Shown: positions 25,427-34,385, counted from the first letter of the stretch. The stretch is 44,780 nucleotides of DNA from Nitrospirota bacterium (GCA_040754395.1 JBFMCL010000023.1:1-44780); one strand, 5' to 3'. Program-made: numbers and translations. Notes: a model not told the origin generated them from the sequence alone.

Positions 25427-25885
25427 ATGTCTTTGCAGGAAAACGATACCTATTTCATGAGACTCGCCCTGGAGGAAGCTGAAACAGCGTTTCAGGAAGG
25501 GGAGGTTCCTGTCGGAGCGGTCCTTGTGAAAAACGGCAACATCGTTATCAAGACACACAACCGCAGAGAAACTGCACATGATCCCGCAGGGCATGCGGAA
25601 ATTCTCGCACTCAGGTTCGGGGCGCACAAAACAGCAAGCTGGAGGCTGACAGACGCAACGCTGTATGTTACTAAGGAACCCTGCATCATGTGTGCAGGTG
25701 CGATGGTCAATGCGAGGCTCGGAAGGCTTGTGTACGGATGCAGGGATGAAAAGGGCGGTGCCGTTCACAGCCTCTATCAACTGCTGTCTGACACAAGACT
25801 GAACCATCAGGTGGAAATACTGTCAGGCGTTCTCGAGGATGAATGCGCCTCGCTGCTGAAAAGATTTTTCAGGGAACGCAGATAA
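25427..25885 (+). CDS. tadA: tRNA-specific adenosine deaminase
   Basis: 152-residue zinc deaminase that converts A34 to inosine in the wobble position of tRNA-Arg(ACG). Active-site residues are H56 and E58 in GHAEIL and C86/C89 in PCIMCAGAM. Length is the usual ~150-165. The start used is the ATG at 25427; the Shine-Dalgarno is weak. A tRNA-Ser gene follows about 90 bases downstream. Confidence 0.92.
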   Translation: MSLQENDTYFMRLALEEAETAFQEGEVPVGAVLVKNGNIVIKTHNRRETAHDPAGHAEILALRFGAHKTASWRLTDATLYVTKEPCIMCAGAMVNARLGRLVYGCRDEKGGAVHSLYQLLSDTRLNHQVEILSGVLEDECASLLKRFFRERR

Positions 25886-25975
25886 TCCCCCGCTCACTCT
25901 GTATTCCTTATTTATTACATTTTGATTTAAACTAACAGCTGACAGCTGTTCATTTTCGATGTATGAATCATGTCC

Positions 25976-26065
25976 GGAGGGGTGCCAGAGCGGTTGAATG
26001 GGACGGTCTCGAAAATCGTTGTGGGGGCAACTCCACCGAGGGTTCGAATCCCTCCCCCTCCGCCA
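25976..26065 (+). tRNA. tRNA-Ser(CGA)
   Basis: Complete 90-base class II tRNA. The acceptor GGAGGGG pairs with CCCCTCC (26055-26061), followed by G and encoded CCA (26063-26065). The anticodon stem is ACGGT/ATCGT with loop CTCGAAA, anticodon CGA at 26010-26012. A long variable arm rich in G/C pairs follows, and a GGTTCGAAT T-loop. It reads UCG serine codons. Confidence 0.95.
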
Positions 26066-26179
26066 TCTTCACAGTGAATTACCCCGCGTTTGTGATATAG
26101 TGAAATTAATCCGGTTCTGCATTTCACGGAAGTTCCCTCCGGAATATACCGGAAATTTTATCGATGGTGACATGCTGGT

Positions 26180-29100
26180 ATGGTCAGGAAAAAAATTTCC
26201 CGTCGTGCAACATCTCTCCGCAGAACCGGGAACAGTCCACGAAAAGCTGATGCGACCAGTAAAAAACCCTCCGCAACAAGGAAAAAAAGCCCTCCCGCTT
26301 CGTCGGAATCAAGGCTCTCCCTGAAAAAAGAACGCGATTTCATCTCTGCTGTCCTCTCGACCGCAGGAGCGCTTGTCATTGTCCTTGATCCGCAGGGGAG
26401 AATTGTCAGCTTTAATAAGGCATGTGAAAAGCTGACAGGATACTCGTTCGATGAGGTAAAAGGCAGGCCGTTCTGGGATTTTCTCCTGATCCCCGAAGAG
26501 ATGAGCCCGGTGAGGGCCGTCTTTAAGAAACTGGCATCCGGTCATTTTCCCAATACGTTCGAAAATCACTGGATATGCAGAGACGGCTCCCGTCGTCTGA
26601 TTTCCTGGTCGAACACGGCATTGCTTGACAGCAGGAATACCGTTGACTATGTGATAGGCACAGGGATTGACGTCACCGAACAGAGGCTTGCGGAGGAGGC
26701 GCTCAGAAAAGCGCATGAGGTGCTGGAGATGAGAGTCAGCCAAAGGACGGAAGAACTCCGCAGGCTGAACAGGGAACTCCAGGTGCAGCTGACGGAACGG
26801 TCAAAAACGGAGAGCGCCCTGGTCGAACATGCAAAGATGCTGGATTCATTTTTCAAGGACACCATTACTCCTCTGGCGCTGCTCGACAGAAATTTCAATT
26901 TCGTCCGCGTAAACGAGGCATACGCCAGGTCGTGTGAGAAAAACACAATGGACTTTGCCGGACATAACCATTTTGAGTTCTTCCCTCATGAGGAAAATGA
27001 GAAGATTTTCAGGCAGGTGGTCGAGACCAAACGACCATATCAGACACTTGCGAAGCCTTTTTCTTTTCCTGACCATCCGGAGTGGGGAGTCACCTATTGG
27101 GACTGGACGCTTACGCCACTGCCGGACGATACAGGCGAAGCAGAGTATCTCGTATTCTCCCTGCAGGATGTGACGCAGAGAACGCGGGCTGAAAAACGCC
27201 TGCATGCCACCAACAGGATTCTGCAATTATTCACCGTCAGATCGTCAAGAAAGGAGTATCTCGATTCTGTCGTGCGACTTCTGCAGGAATGGACAGACTG
27301 CTGCTGTATCGGCATCAGGCTTATGGACAAAGAGGGAAATATCCCCTATGAAGCATATACCGGGTTTGCCGGGGAATTCTGGGAATCCGAAAACTGTCTT
27401 TCTACAAAAGAGCACCAATGCGCGTGTATCCGTGTAGTTCTTCAAAGGCCGGACCCGCAGGATTTCCCTGCAATGACACATTTCGGTTCCTTTGTCACCA
27501 ACAATTCTGTCAAATTTATGCAAGGCCTGTCGAAAAAAGAGCGGGCGAGATTCAGGGGGAAGTGCATACAGAACGGATTCCTGTCCACCGCCATCATACC
27601 GGTGCGTTACGAAGACCAGGTGATCGGAACCATCCAGCTCGCTGACAAAAAAGAGGGAATGATACCACCGGACAGGATCGAATTTGCTGAATCAATAGCG
27701 CCCCTGATCGGGGAGGCAATCCACCGCTTCTCTGCAGATGAAGAACTGACACGTTACCGCACCCATCTTGAGGAACTGGTAAAGGAACGCACGGAGCTTC
27801 TCGATATCGCAAACAGGGGATTAAGGGAAGAAATTATCGTACGCAGGCAGGCGGAAAGACTTCTGCACGACGCCCTTGAAGAATCAGAGCGAAGCAGGAA
27901 AGAGATCGCGGCCCTGCTGGAGGCTGCCCATGCGGTCATGAAATATCAGGATTTTCGGGATGCAGCCAGCGCCATATTCGATTCCTGCAAAAAACTGCTC
28001 GGGGCCGGTTCCGGATATATCGCGCTTCTCAGCAAGGATGGTACCGAGAACGATGTCCTGTTTCTGGATGCGGGATCAACGCCATGTACTGTTTCCCCTG
28101 ACCTGCCTATGCCGGTCAGGGGATTACGTGCTGAAGCATACCGCAGAGCCACCGTTGTCTATGAAAATGCCTTTGCAGGAAGCAGGTGGGAGCAGTTCAT
28201 GCCTGCCGGACATGTCAGGCTTGAAAATGTTCTGTTCGCGCCATTGACGTATGAAAACAGCGTAGTCGGCCTCCTCGGCCTTGCCAATAAGCCCGGCGGG
28301 TTTACCGACAATGATGCCCGCGTGGTATCGGGCTTCAGCGAACTGGCCTCGATTGCCCTCATCAATAAGAGAGCAGAGGAAACGATCAGACGCAGCGAAG
28401 AGTATTTCCGGCTGCTCATCGAAAACGCGATGGACGTAGTGACCATCGTCGAGGCCGATGGAACCATCCGGTACCAGAGTCCATCGATTGAACATGTGCT
28501 CGGGTACAGCCGTCGGGATCTTGTCGGCAGAAACGCATTTGAGTTCGTCCACCCGGATGATCTGCAGGATGCCAGAAATTCTTTCAGTCACCTGGTCCAT
28601 AGACCAGGGGCAAATTTCTTCATCCAGATGCGGTACCTGCATAAAGACAGGTCATGGCGCATTCTTGAAGCTTCGGGAAAGAACCTCCTCGACAATCCCG
28701 TAGTTGCGGGAATTGTGGTCACTTCCCGGGATATCACCGAACGTAACCGGGCTGAACAGGAACTGATCGAGCTCACGAATGAGCTGAGGCGTTCGAATGC
28801 CGATCTCCAGCAGTTTGCCTATGCAGCTTCACACGATCTTCAGGAGCCTCTGCATGTGGTTGCAGGCTTTGTAAAACTTCTTGAAAAGCGCTATAAAGAC
28901 CGCCTTGACGAAAAAGCACGCGAGTTCATCGATTATTCTTTGGAAGGTGTGGAGAGGATGCAGATGCTGATCAGGGACCTGCTTGCCTATTCGCAGGTCG
29001 GGGAAAAAGGAAAAAGATTCACACGTACCAGCGCCTCCGAAGCGCTTGAGACAGCTATCCACAACCTCCATTCAGCTCTCGGGGAGAGCAATGCAAAGGT

Positions 29101-29464
29101 GACCTATGACCTGCTTCCGACTGTCATGGCCGACGCCTCACAACTGAGCAGACTGTTCCAGAACCTCATCGGCAACGCCCTCAAATTCAGGAGCAGGGAA
29201 AGGCCGGAAATCCATATCTCAGCAGAAAGAAAGCCGAATGAATGGGTATTTTCCGTGCGTGACAACGGGATCGGGATAGCACCGAAAAACCTTGACCGCA
29301 TATTCATCGTTTTCCAGCGCCTGCACAGCAGGGAGGAATATGAAGGCACCGGCATCGGACTTGCCATCTGCAAAAGGATCGTCGAGCGCCATGGTGGCCG
29401 AATATGGGCAGAGTCAGAGCCGGGAAACGGTTCGGTTTTCTTCTTCTCCATCCCGGCACACTGA
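26180..29464 (+). CDS. Large cytoplasmic sensor histidine kinase with PAS and GAF domains
   Basis: 1094 residues with no transmembrane segment. Order: basic Lys/Arg/Ser/Pro-rich N-terminus (1-50), PAS (about 51-170), coiled coil, PAS (about 215-340), GAF (about 345-510), coiled coil, GAF (about 580-735), PAS (about 735-865), HisKA with H885 in AASHDLQEPL, and HATPase_c with NLIGNALKF, DNGIGI and GTGIGLAI. The first GAF domain carries a Cys series: C374-C376, C414/C416 in CACIRVV and C462 in RGKCIQ, suggesting a metal, heme or redox site. No receiver domain or response regulator is adjacent, so the partner is an orphan elsewhere. The ATG at 26180 has a weak ribosome site. Confidence 0.9.
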   Translation: MVRKKISRRATSLRRTGNSPRKADATSKKPSATRKKSPPASSESRLSLKKERDFISAVLSTAGALVIVLDPQGRIVSFNKACEKLTGYSFDEVKGRPFWDFLLIPEEMSPVRAVFKKLASGHFPNTFENHWICRDGSRRLISWSNTALLDSRNTVDYVIGTGIDVTEQRLAEEALRKAHEVLEMRVSQRTEELRRLNRELQVQLTERSKTESALVEHAKMLDSFFKDTITPLALLDRNFNFVRVNEAYARSCEKNTMDFAGHNHFEFFPHEENEKIFRQVVETKRPYQTLAKPFSFPDHPEWGVTYWDWTLTPLPDDTGEAEYLVFSLQDVTQRTRAEKRLHATNRILQLFTVRSSRKEYLDSVVRLLQEWTDCCCIGIRLMDKEGNIPYEAYTGFAGEFWESENCLSTKEHQCACIRVVLQRPDPQDFPAMTHFGSFVTNNSVKFMQGLSKKERARFRGKCIQNGFLSTAIIPVRYEDQVIGTIQLADKKEGMIPPDRIEFAESIAPLIGEAIHRFSADEELTRYRTHLEELVKERTELLDIANRGLREEIIVRRQAERLLHDALEESERSRKEIAALLEAAHAVMKYQDFRDAASAIFDSCKKLLGAGSGYIALLSKDGTENDVLFLDAGSTPCTVSPDLPMPVRGLRAEAYRRATVVYENAFAGSRWEQFMPAGHVRLENVLFAPLTYENSVVGLLGLANKPGGFTDNDARVVSGFSELASIALINKRAEETIRRSEEYFRLLIENAMDVVTIVEADGTIRYQSPSIEHVLGYSRRDLVGRNAFEFVHPDDLQDARNSFSHLVHRPGANFFIQMRYLHKDRSWRILEASGKNLLDNPVVAGIVVTSRDITERNRAEQELIELTNELRRSNADLQQFAYAASHDLQEPLHVVAGFVKLLEKRYKDRLDEKAREFIDYSLEGVERMQMLIRDLLAYSQVGEKGKRFTRTSASEALETAIHNLHSALGESNAKVTYDLLPTVMADASQLSRLFQNLIGNALKFRSRERPEIHISAERKPNEWVFSVRDNGIGIAPKNLDRIFIVFQRLHSREEYEGTGIGLAICKRIVERHGGRIWAESEPGNGSVFFFSIPAH

Positions 29465-29609
29465 GCCGGGGCCGGGATCAACTGGTTGATATACTTCCCT
29501 CAAAGGCGGCGCGAGGCTGCTCCGCATATCCTCCAGCCTCCTCCTTTACCGCATAACCGCAGTCTCCGGTCTCCGGTAAACTGCGTTATCCCGACCCCTC
29601 TCACACATA

Positions 29610-29635
29610 AAAGGCATCTCTCATAGAACGCCTTT
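29610..29635 (-). terminator. Weak hairpin after the HU gene
   Basis: AAAGGC and GCCTTT form a 6-bp stem around a 14-base loop. On the minus strand it lies 32 bases after the HU stop and is followed by a short T-rich stretch. A second imperfect inverted repeat (about 29546-29590) lies beyond it. Confidence 0.3.
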
Positions 29636-29666
29636 AATGAAAAGACTTGCTGTATTGATAACAGAT

Positions 29667-29954
29667 CTATTTCTTGCCGAGGATGGCGTCTTTTGCAGCC
29701 TTCGCGACCCTGAATTTCACTACCTTCTTGGCGGGAATCTTGATAGCCTCGCCAGTCTGGGGGTTTCTTCCCTTACGGGCCTTGCGCTGGACAAGCACTA
29801 CTTTCCCGATGCCGGGAAGAGTGAAAGAATTCTTGGCCTCCTTGTATGCAAGCTTCGCGATCTCATCAAGAATCATGACCGCCTGCACCTTCTTGATATC
29901 GGCCTTTTTCGCAATGTGGTCTGCAATCTGGGACTTTGTCATGGGCTTTGCCAT
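29667..29954 (-). CDS. HU-family nucleoid protein
   Basis: 95-residue DNA-bending protein of the HU/IHF family. The beta-arm signature GRNPQTGEAIKIPAKKVVKFRVAKAAKD is intact, with the Pro that intercalates DNA in RNPQTG. The N-terminal MAKPMTKSQIADHIAKKADIKK helices are typical of the HU variants common in delta-type bacteria and Nitrospirota. A strong GGAGGAAGG site precedes the ATG. The start lies inside the last codons of the DsrE2-like gene, so the two may be translationally coupled. Confidence 0.9.
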   Translation of the reverse strand: MAKPMTKSQIADHIAKKADIKKVQAVMILDEIAKLAYKEAKNSFTLPGIGKVVLVQRKARKGRNPQTGEAIKIPAKKVVKFRVAKAAKDAILGKK

Positions 29955-30496
29955 AATATACCTTCCTCCTTCAAGTGAAATTTCCCTATTATAAAGTATT
30001 GTCCCAAGAATTGCTGCACTGTGTATTTGCTGTGCCGGATTTCCGGGTACGATACCTTGATCTTGCAGTCCTTGGCATATCTCAGGAATGTTTCCGCGGG
30101 CTCTATCACAACTCCCCCAATGAAATCCTCCTGCTTCAGCCCCATCATGTCAACCGTCATCTTGCATGCCACAAACTCCACACCCTCCAGCTGGGCCATC
30201 TCCAGAAGATCAGGCAACGCAGGTATCTGGGCCTTCTCTATCTTCCCCTTCATCATCCAGGTAGCCAGTGCCGACATGCCGGGTATAGCTGCCATCAGCC
30301 CCGGGGGATAGAATTTGGCTTTCTCCGTCCATCCCTTCCGAATCACGTTGATCCCCATGAAGGTATAAAATACCTTGCACTGCATCCCCAAACGGCGCGC
30401 GTTAATACCGAGTATCAATCCCGGATATGCGCCGTCAAGTGTGTCGCGTGAAGTAATAAACGCCGAAGTCTCTATCTGTTTGTTCGAATTCTCCAT
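29939..30496 (-). CDS. DsrE/DsrF-family protein (DsrE2-like)
   Basis: 185-residue protein of the DsrE/DrsE superfamily, related to the DsrE2/peroxiredoxin-like group involved in sulfur transfer. Recognisable parts are ITSRDTLDGAYPGLILGINARRLGM, a long Met/Gly-rich central segment, and VEFVACKMTVDMMGLKQEDFI, where the conserved Cys of DsrE2 lies (about residue 115). The final ~40 residues, starting near KVSYPEIRH, are not family-like and read through the HU ribosome-binding site, so the C-terminus may be extended or frame-shifted. Start at ATG 30496 with AGGGAGA upstream rather than 30529. No dsrAB or rhodanese is in the window. Confidence 0.7.
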   Translation of the reverse strand: MENSNKQIETSAFITSRDTLDGAYPGLILGINARRLGMQCKVFYTFMGINVIRKGWTEKAKFYPPGLMAAIPGMSALATWMMKGKIEKAQIPALPDLLEMAQLEGVEFVACKMTVDMMGLKQEDFIGGVVIEPAETFLRYAKDCKIKVSYPEIRHSKYTVQQFLGQYFIIGKFHLKEEGILWQSP

Positions 30497-30664
30497 AGTT
30501 ATTCTCCCTTTCAGTGTATGGAAACACAAAATGTGCTTCCGTTAATGGCACCTCAGGTAAATCTGCGAGGAACTTCCCGGCTGAGCCGGACATCTTTTAT
30601 GCGTACGATCCCCGGCAAGAAAGGCTGAAGGCTTACGTACGGCATTTTCTTCATGCCGCTGTAA

Positions 30665-32065
30665 TCAGTGAAGGGGCAGACTTATTGTGAAACAACTTCC
30701 TTTATCAATCTCGCTGGTCACCCTGATTGTACCACCGTGTGCTTCTATAATCGCCCTTGCAATACTCAGTCCAAGTCCGGTAGACTCCGAACCCCTTGAA
30801 GTATCTATCTGGTAGAATCTGTCAAATATCTTCTCCAGTTCATCTTCCGCCATTCCTGGGCCCGTATCTTCCACCATTATCTTGATACCGTCGGTGTCTT
30901 TAAAAGTCGATATCCCCACTCTGCCACCTGCCACGTTATATCGTATTGCATTTTCGATAATATTCAGAAATGCTTCAGTCAGCGCGTTTTGATCACCAAG
31001 AACAGTTGTCTGTTCTGCAAATACCGCATCAATTGTTATGCGTCGTTTTTTTGCAAGAACTTCTGCCAACTTTATTGCATTGCTCAGGCAAACAGGTATG
31101 GAGACAGATTGGAAGCTGGAAGAGAGAATCACCCCTGAATCAAGTCGGGTCAACGAGAGCATGTCATCTATCAGTTTTTTCATGGAACCGGAAATATCCC
31201 TGACAGTATTTAAAGCATGCGTATATTCTTCTTTTTCTCTATCTTTTTCCAGGAGCACATCACACTGAGCCCTGATAACAGACAAAGGGGTCTTAAGCTC
31301 ATGGGATACATCTGCAATCAGACGTTTTTTCATATCAAATGCCTTCTCAAGTCTGTTAAGCATGGCATTGAACGATTTTGCAAGTCCCTTTATTTCTTCA
31401 GCCTGCAGTTCGATCTCTATCCTGTCACTCATGGTTTTATGAGTGATTTTTTCAATTTTGGAAGAGAATTCCTTTAACGGGATTAAAGAACGTCTTGTTA
31501 TCCATAGACTTACTGAAGCAACGACAAAGATACTCACCAGTATTGCACCCAGCAGAAAATTATTGAACCTATCAAGCAGCTTGATTCTGTCTTCAAGCGT
31601 TTGCGCTGCGAATATCGTTGCAGGCTTGCCGAATATCTCAAAATCGTGCTGTATTACCATCATCAACTCACCGGCAGGACCGGTTGCCGTGGAAACCCTT
31701 TCCTTCAGTTCCCCATTGGAGGATTCAAAGTCTCCGGAAGCAAGATCGTATTCGATTTCAACTAATGAAGGGGAGGTGGCAAGAACCTTTTTATTCACAA
31801 GAACTGTATAGTAATGTCCCGACCTTGGGATAGAATATTCGCCCAGAATGACCTCCGCACGTTCCAGCTTGATCTCACCATCCTTTTCAGTCATAAGCCC
31901 TTTCAGTATCTGTATTTTTGAGTGAAGCACAAGCTCAACAGAAAGGTAAATGTTTTTCCTGACCTCTTGATAGATCGAAATACCAAGTATGATAAGCAGA
32001 CCGGTTATGAAGAAAAATATCCACAGAAATAACCTTCCTTTTATGGAGCTCGCGAGGGAATTCAT
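30665..32065 (-). CDS. Two-component sensor histidine kinase (CusS-like)
   Basis: 466-residue membrane kinase. TM1 (about 12-32), a ~135-residue periplasmic domain, TM2 (about 169-189), HAMP (about 190-245), HisKA with H255 in ADVSHELKTPL, and HATPase_c with the N box NIIENAIRYN, DTGPGM and STGLGLSIARAI. The layout matches the heavy-metal and copper kinase group (CusS/CopS) in size, but the periplasmic domain has no obvious metal-binding His/Met cluster, so the signal is open. It overlaps the response-regulator gene by 4 bases. Confidence 0.88.
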   Translation of the reverse strand: MNSLASSIKGRLFLWIFFFITGLLIILGISIYQEVRKNIYLSVELVLHSKIQILKGLMTEKDGEIKLERAEVILGEYSIPRSGHYYTVLVNKKVLATSPSLVEIEYDLASGDFESSNGELKERVSTATGPAGELMMVIQHDFEIFGKPATIFAAQTLEDRIKLLDRFNNFLLGAILVSIFVVASVSLWITRRSLIPLKEFSSKIEKITHKTMSDRIEIELQAEEIKGLAKSFNAMLNRLEKAFDMKKRLIADVSHELKTPLSVIRAQCDVLLEKDREKEEYTHALNTVRDISGSMKKLIDDMLSLTRLDSGVILSSSFQSVSIPVCLSNAIKLAEVLAKKRRITIDAVFAEQTTVLGDQNALTEAFLNIIENAIRYNVAGGRVGISTFKDTDGIKIMVEDTGPGMAEDELEKIFDRFYQIDTSRGSESTGLGLSIARAIIEAHGGTIRVTSEIDKGSCFTISLPLH

Positions 32066-32736
32066 GCGGGCCCCTTCAAAATATACCCTGCCCCCCTGAC
32101 AGTGTGAATGAGCTTTTTACTGTAGTTCCTGTCAATCTTGTTTCTCAGGAAATTGATGTAAACATCTATTACATTGCTATCAAGGTCAAAATCTTCAGCA
32201 TACACATGTTCAATAAGTTCGGTTCTGCTTATTATTCTTCCTTTGTTTATGGCGAGATATTCAAGTATGGAATACTCTTTCGCTGAGAGCTTTATCTCTT
32301 CATCCGTTCTCCTAACTGTTCTTGCGTTCGTGTCAATTGTCAGGTCATCTATTATGATAAGCGGGGAAGCTTTCCCTTTGGTCCTTCTTATTATTGCTTT
32401 CAATCTTGCCAGGAGTTCCGAAAAATCAAACGGCTTCACAATATAATCATCTGCTCCTATGTTCAGCCCCCTAACCCTGTCTTCAACGCTTCCCCTGGCG
32501 GTTAGCAAAAGAACCGGCACATCCACCTTGCTTTTTCGCAGATTGTCCAGGACTGTGAGCCCATCGACCTTGGGCAGCATAATATCGAGAATTATTGCGT
32601 CATATGTGAATGTTTCAGCCATGTACAAACCTTCTTCGCCGTCAAAAGAGCAATCTATGATAAAAGAATGTTCCTCAAGCCCCTTTTTCAAAATTTTTAC
32701 CAGATTTTTTTCATCCTCAACAATAAGAATCTTCAT
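32062..32736 (-). CDS. OmpR-family response regulator
   Basis: 224-residue transcription factor with receiver domain (phosphoacceptor D51 in AIILDIMLPKVDG, T80 region LLLTARG, K102 region YIVKPF) and a C-terminal OmpR/PhoB winged helix (about 125-222, ending VIDVYINFLRNKIDR and VRGAGYILKG). Closely resembles the CusR/CopR/MprA group. It probably controls its own operon via the dyad about 55 bases upstream. GGAAGACAACGGGAT provides the translation start at ATG 32736. Confidence 0.92.
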   Translation of the reverse strand: MKILIVEDEKNLVKILKKGLEEHSFIIDCSFDGEEGLYMAETFTYDAIILDIMLPKVDGLTVLDNLRKSKVDVPVLLLTARGSVEDRVRGLNIGADDYIVKPFDFSELLARLKAIIRRTKGKASPLIIIDDLTIDTNARTVRRTDEEIKLSAKEYSILEYLAINKGRIISRTELIEHVYAEDFDLDSNVIDVYINFLRNKIDRNYSKKLIHTVRGAGYILKGPA

Positions 32737-32789
32737 ATCCCGTTGTCTTCCTGGTGATGATTATTTGAACATTCATGATTTTCCTGCGG

Positions 32790-32808
32790 TACTGAAATAT
32801 TATCAGTA
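32790..32808 (-). promoter_or_regulatory. Candidate operator of the OmpR-type regulator
   Basis: A perfect inverted repeat TACTGA-N7-TCAGTA, with an A/T-only spacer, lies 54 bases upstream of the response-regulator ATG. Self-regulation through such a site is common in this family. A -10-like TATAAT element is not clear. Confidence 0.4.
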
Positions 32809-33197
32809 ATAGGGAAGAAGCTCAAGACAAACGGGGATTGCGTCTTGTGCCTTCAACGGCAACAGAATACTTCAAATGCTTTTTATCCTTATGTCACACA
32901 TACGGATATTTATCAAACTTGCACATTCTGACCGGACCATACGGAACGGTAGTGGTAAATAATTAGAGATTTTTAAAAATGCTGAGGAGAATATTTGCGC
33001 AGATTCTTTTGCTGACAGTCAAATACCCTATCAGTAAATAAAGAGGCAAAAACCTCGCAGGAAGGAACGACTGAGAAACTCCTTCCTCAGTAGAATCAGA
33101 AAAATTCATGAATAATAAGGGCAAAGAAACGTTTTTTATTCCACGTTGTCCAGATGATTATGGGCCTGCCTGCGAAATGATACTTGTTCCCGTTTCC
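32809..33197. other. Non-coding interval with nested inverted repeats
   Basis: No credible gene. On the minus strand it follows the DUF5666-like gene. GGAAGGA (33060-33066) pairs with TCCTTCC (33080-33086), and an overlapping ACTGAG/CTCAGT pair could form an alternative stem. A small hairpin GAGG/CCTC followed by a T-rich stretch lies at about 33043-33056 on the minus strand. These may end the upstream transcript. Confidence 0.4.
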
Positions 33198-33524
33198 TTA
33201 TTTTTCAATGCTTTCTCTTCTGACTTCAATCTCGTACGCAGTGAAGGTTTCGTCAAGGTAATTACCTTCCACTTCTATATATGCACCTGCTTCTGCTTTG
33301 CCATATTTTTCCTCAATCTTAGTCTGATCGGTTACGAGAATTTCCCTGCCATTGACAACCCATATCCCCTTCCAGCTTCTTCCCGGCATCTTCTCAATCA
33401 CACCATAAAACTTGGCGGGATAGCTATCATGGCTTCTGGTCTCATCACTTTCACTCGCGACCGCGGTCACCGCGAATAATGCGAAGAGTATCCAAGATAC
33501 CAAGATCTTTGAAATATTTTTCAT
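33198..33524 (-). CDS. Secreted DUF5666-like small protein
   Basis: 108-residue protein with a Lys-initiated hydrophobic signal peptide (MKNISKILVSWILFALFAVTA, cleavage likely after VAS) and a single beta-rich domain. It contains an FYGVIEKMPG segment, then GIWVVNGREILVTDQTKI and GAYIEVEGNYLDETFTAYEIEV. That is the pattern of DUF5666/OB-like secreted domains. I use ATG 33524 because it begins the signal peptide and has GGAAAAC upstream; the longer frame adds a non-family leader. It follows the small lipoprotein gene with a 63-base gap and probably shares its transcript. Function unknown; an envelope role is inferred. Confidence 0.65.
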   Translation of the reverse strand: MKNISKILVSWILFALFAVTAVASESDETRSHDSYPAKFYGVIEKMPGRSWKGIWVVNGREILVTDQTKIEEKYGKAEAGAYIEVEGNYLDETFTAYEIEVRRESIEK

Positions 33525-33587
33525 GTTTTCCGGCAGATTGACTAATTCATGAGGTCTCAAAAAATCAGCCGCAGATTAAGGCAACAC

Positions 33588-33875
33588 TTATTTTGCCTGA
33601 TGTAATTCGAATGCCTTTCTGGCTCTTTCCGCAGCTGTTTCAGCCTTTTTGAAGGTAGCTTCAGCACGATCTGCAGCAGCTTCAGCACTATCACGGCAAT
33701 CCTTTGCGGTTTTCATCGCCTCCTGGGACTGCTCTTTGGCTTCTGTAACCAATGATTCCAGTTGGCTAATCCTCTCCTCGAGGGGATCTATCTGCAGTTT
33801 TACATAGTCTTTTGTGGCACATCCAAAAGAAAACAGAATTATTGCAACAAATGCCAGCAGAAATATTTTTTTCAT
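33588..33875 (-). CDS. Small alanine-zipper lipoprotein (Lpp/OprI-like)
   Basis: 95 residues. MKKIFLLAFVAIILFSFGC gives a type II signal peptide with lipobox Cys at residue 19, followed by a long amphipathic helix rich in Ala with heptad spacing (TAKDCRDSAEAAADRAEATF and so on). This resembles the trimeric coiled coil of Lpp/OprI outer-membrane lipoproteins. A Cys remains inside the helix (about residue 59). It may stabilise the outer membrane or bind peptidoglycan via its C-terminal Lys, which is the last residue. Same operon as the DUF5666-like gene. Confidence 0.75.
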   Translation of the reverse strand: MKKIFLLAFVAIILFSFGCATKDYVKLQIDPLEERISQLESLVTEAKEQSQEAMKTAKDCRDSAEAAADRAEATFKKAETAAERARKAFELHQAK

Positions 33876-34385
33876 TTTGCCATTCTCCTCCCAAAAGAAA
33901 GATTGTTGTCCCCAAAAAACTTCACATTCACACGAATTCCACAGCGGAATTCAGAATACCTGCAAAACCAAAAACAGCTGGGGCAGGCACCGATCCTGCC
34001 CCGGCTCCAGCACCAGCACCAGAAAAACCAGCACTGTTATTCTGAACAGAGCAAAGCATTTGTCGCGGGAATTCCCTGCATAAAACCAACCCCGAGCCAG
34101 AAAAAGAAACCTTTCTTGCTTCGCTCAGGTTGCCATATTGCGAAGGCTTTGAAAACACGCTTACGCAACTTCCGTGCTACCTTGATACTGTAACAAATGA
34201 AAGATTAAAGGAAGATTAAAAAATTGCCGCAAAATTATTAATAATGAATGCGCACAAGCAAAGAACGCCTCGAATACCTCACGCGTTAGTCTGACACGGT
34301 TCGGCCTTCGTGGCGTATGAATTGCCCATACGCGACCGCCCACACATGGGGACGGTCACGCTGAGATTAGAAGACAGTGAACTGT
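33876..34385. other. 510-base region without a gene
   Basis: No reading frame is convincing: the Pro/Ala-repeat frame on the plus strand (about 34000-34045) comes from a CCAGCA repeat. Two tandem hairpins occupy 34314-34334 (GCGTATG/CATACGC) and 34335-34358 (GACCG/CGGTC, with inner CCC/GGG). They lie just past the YdjY-like gene on the minus strand and may protect or end its transcript. Confidence 0.45.
33962..34002 (-). terminator. Candidate rho-independent terminator
   Basis: On the minus strand CCCCGTCC-type arms GGGGCAGG (33980-33987) and CCTGCCCC (33995-34002) form a perfect 8-bp stem with a 7-base loop. A T-rich stretch containing T5 follows at about 33962-33975. It would stop transcripts from the YdjY-like gene direction, leaving a long 3' region of ~380 bases. 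Confidence 0.5.

Noticed and set aside
34000-34045. Pro/Ala repeat (PAPAPAPAPEKPA) in a plus-strand frame
   Set aside because: It derives from a short CCAGCA repeat next to a GC hairpin; the frame lacks a sensible N-terminus and homologous context.
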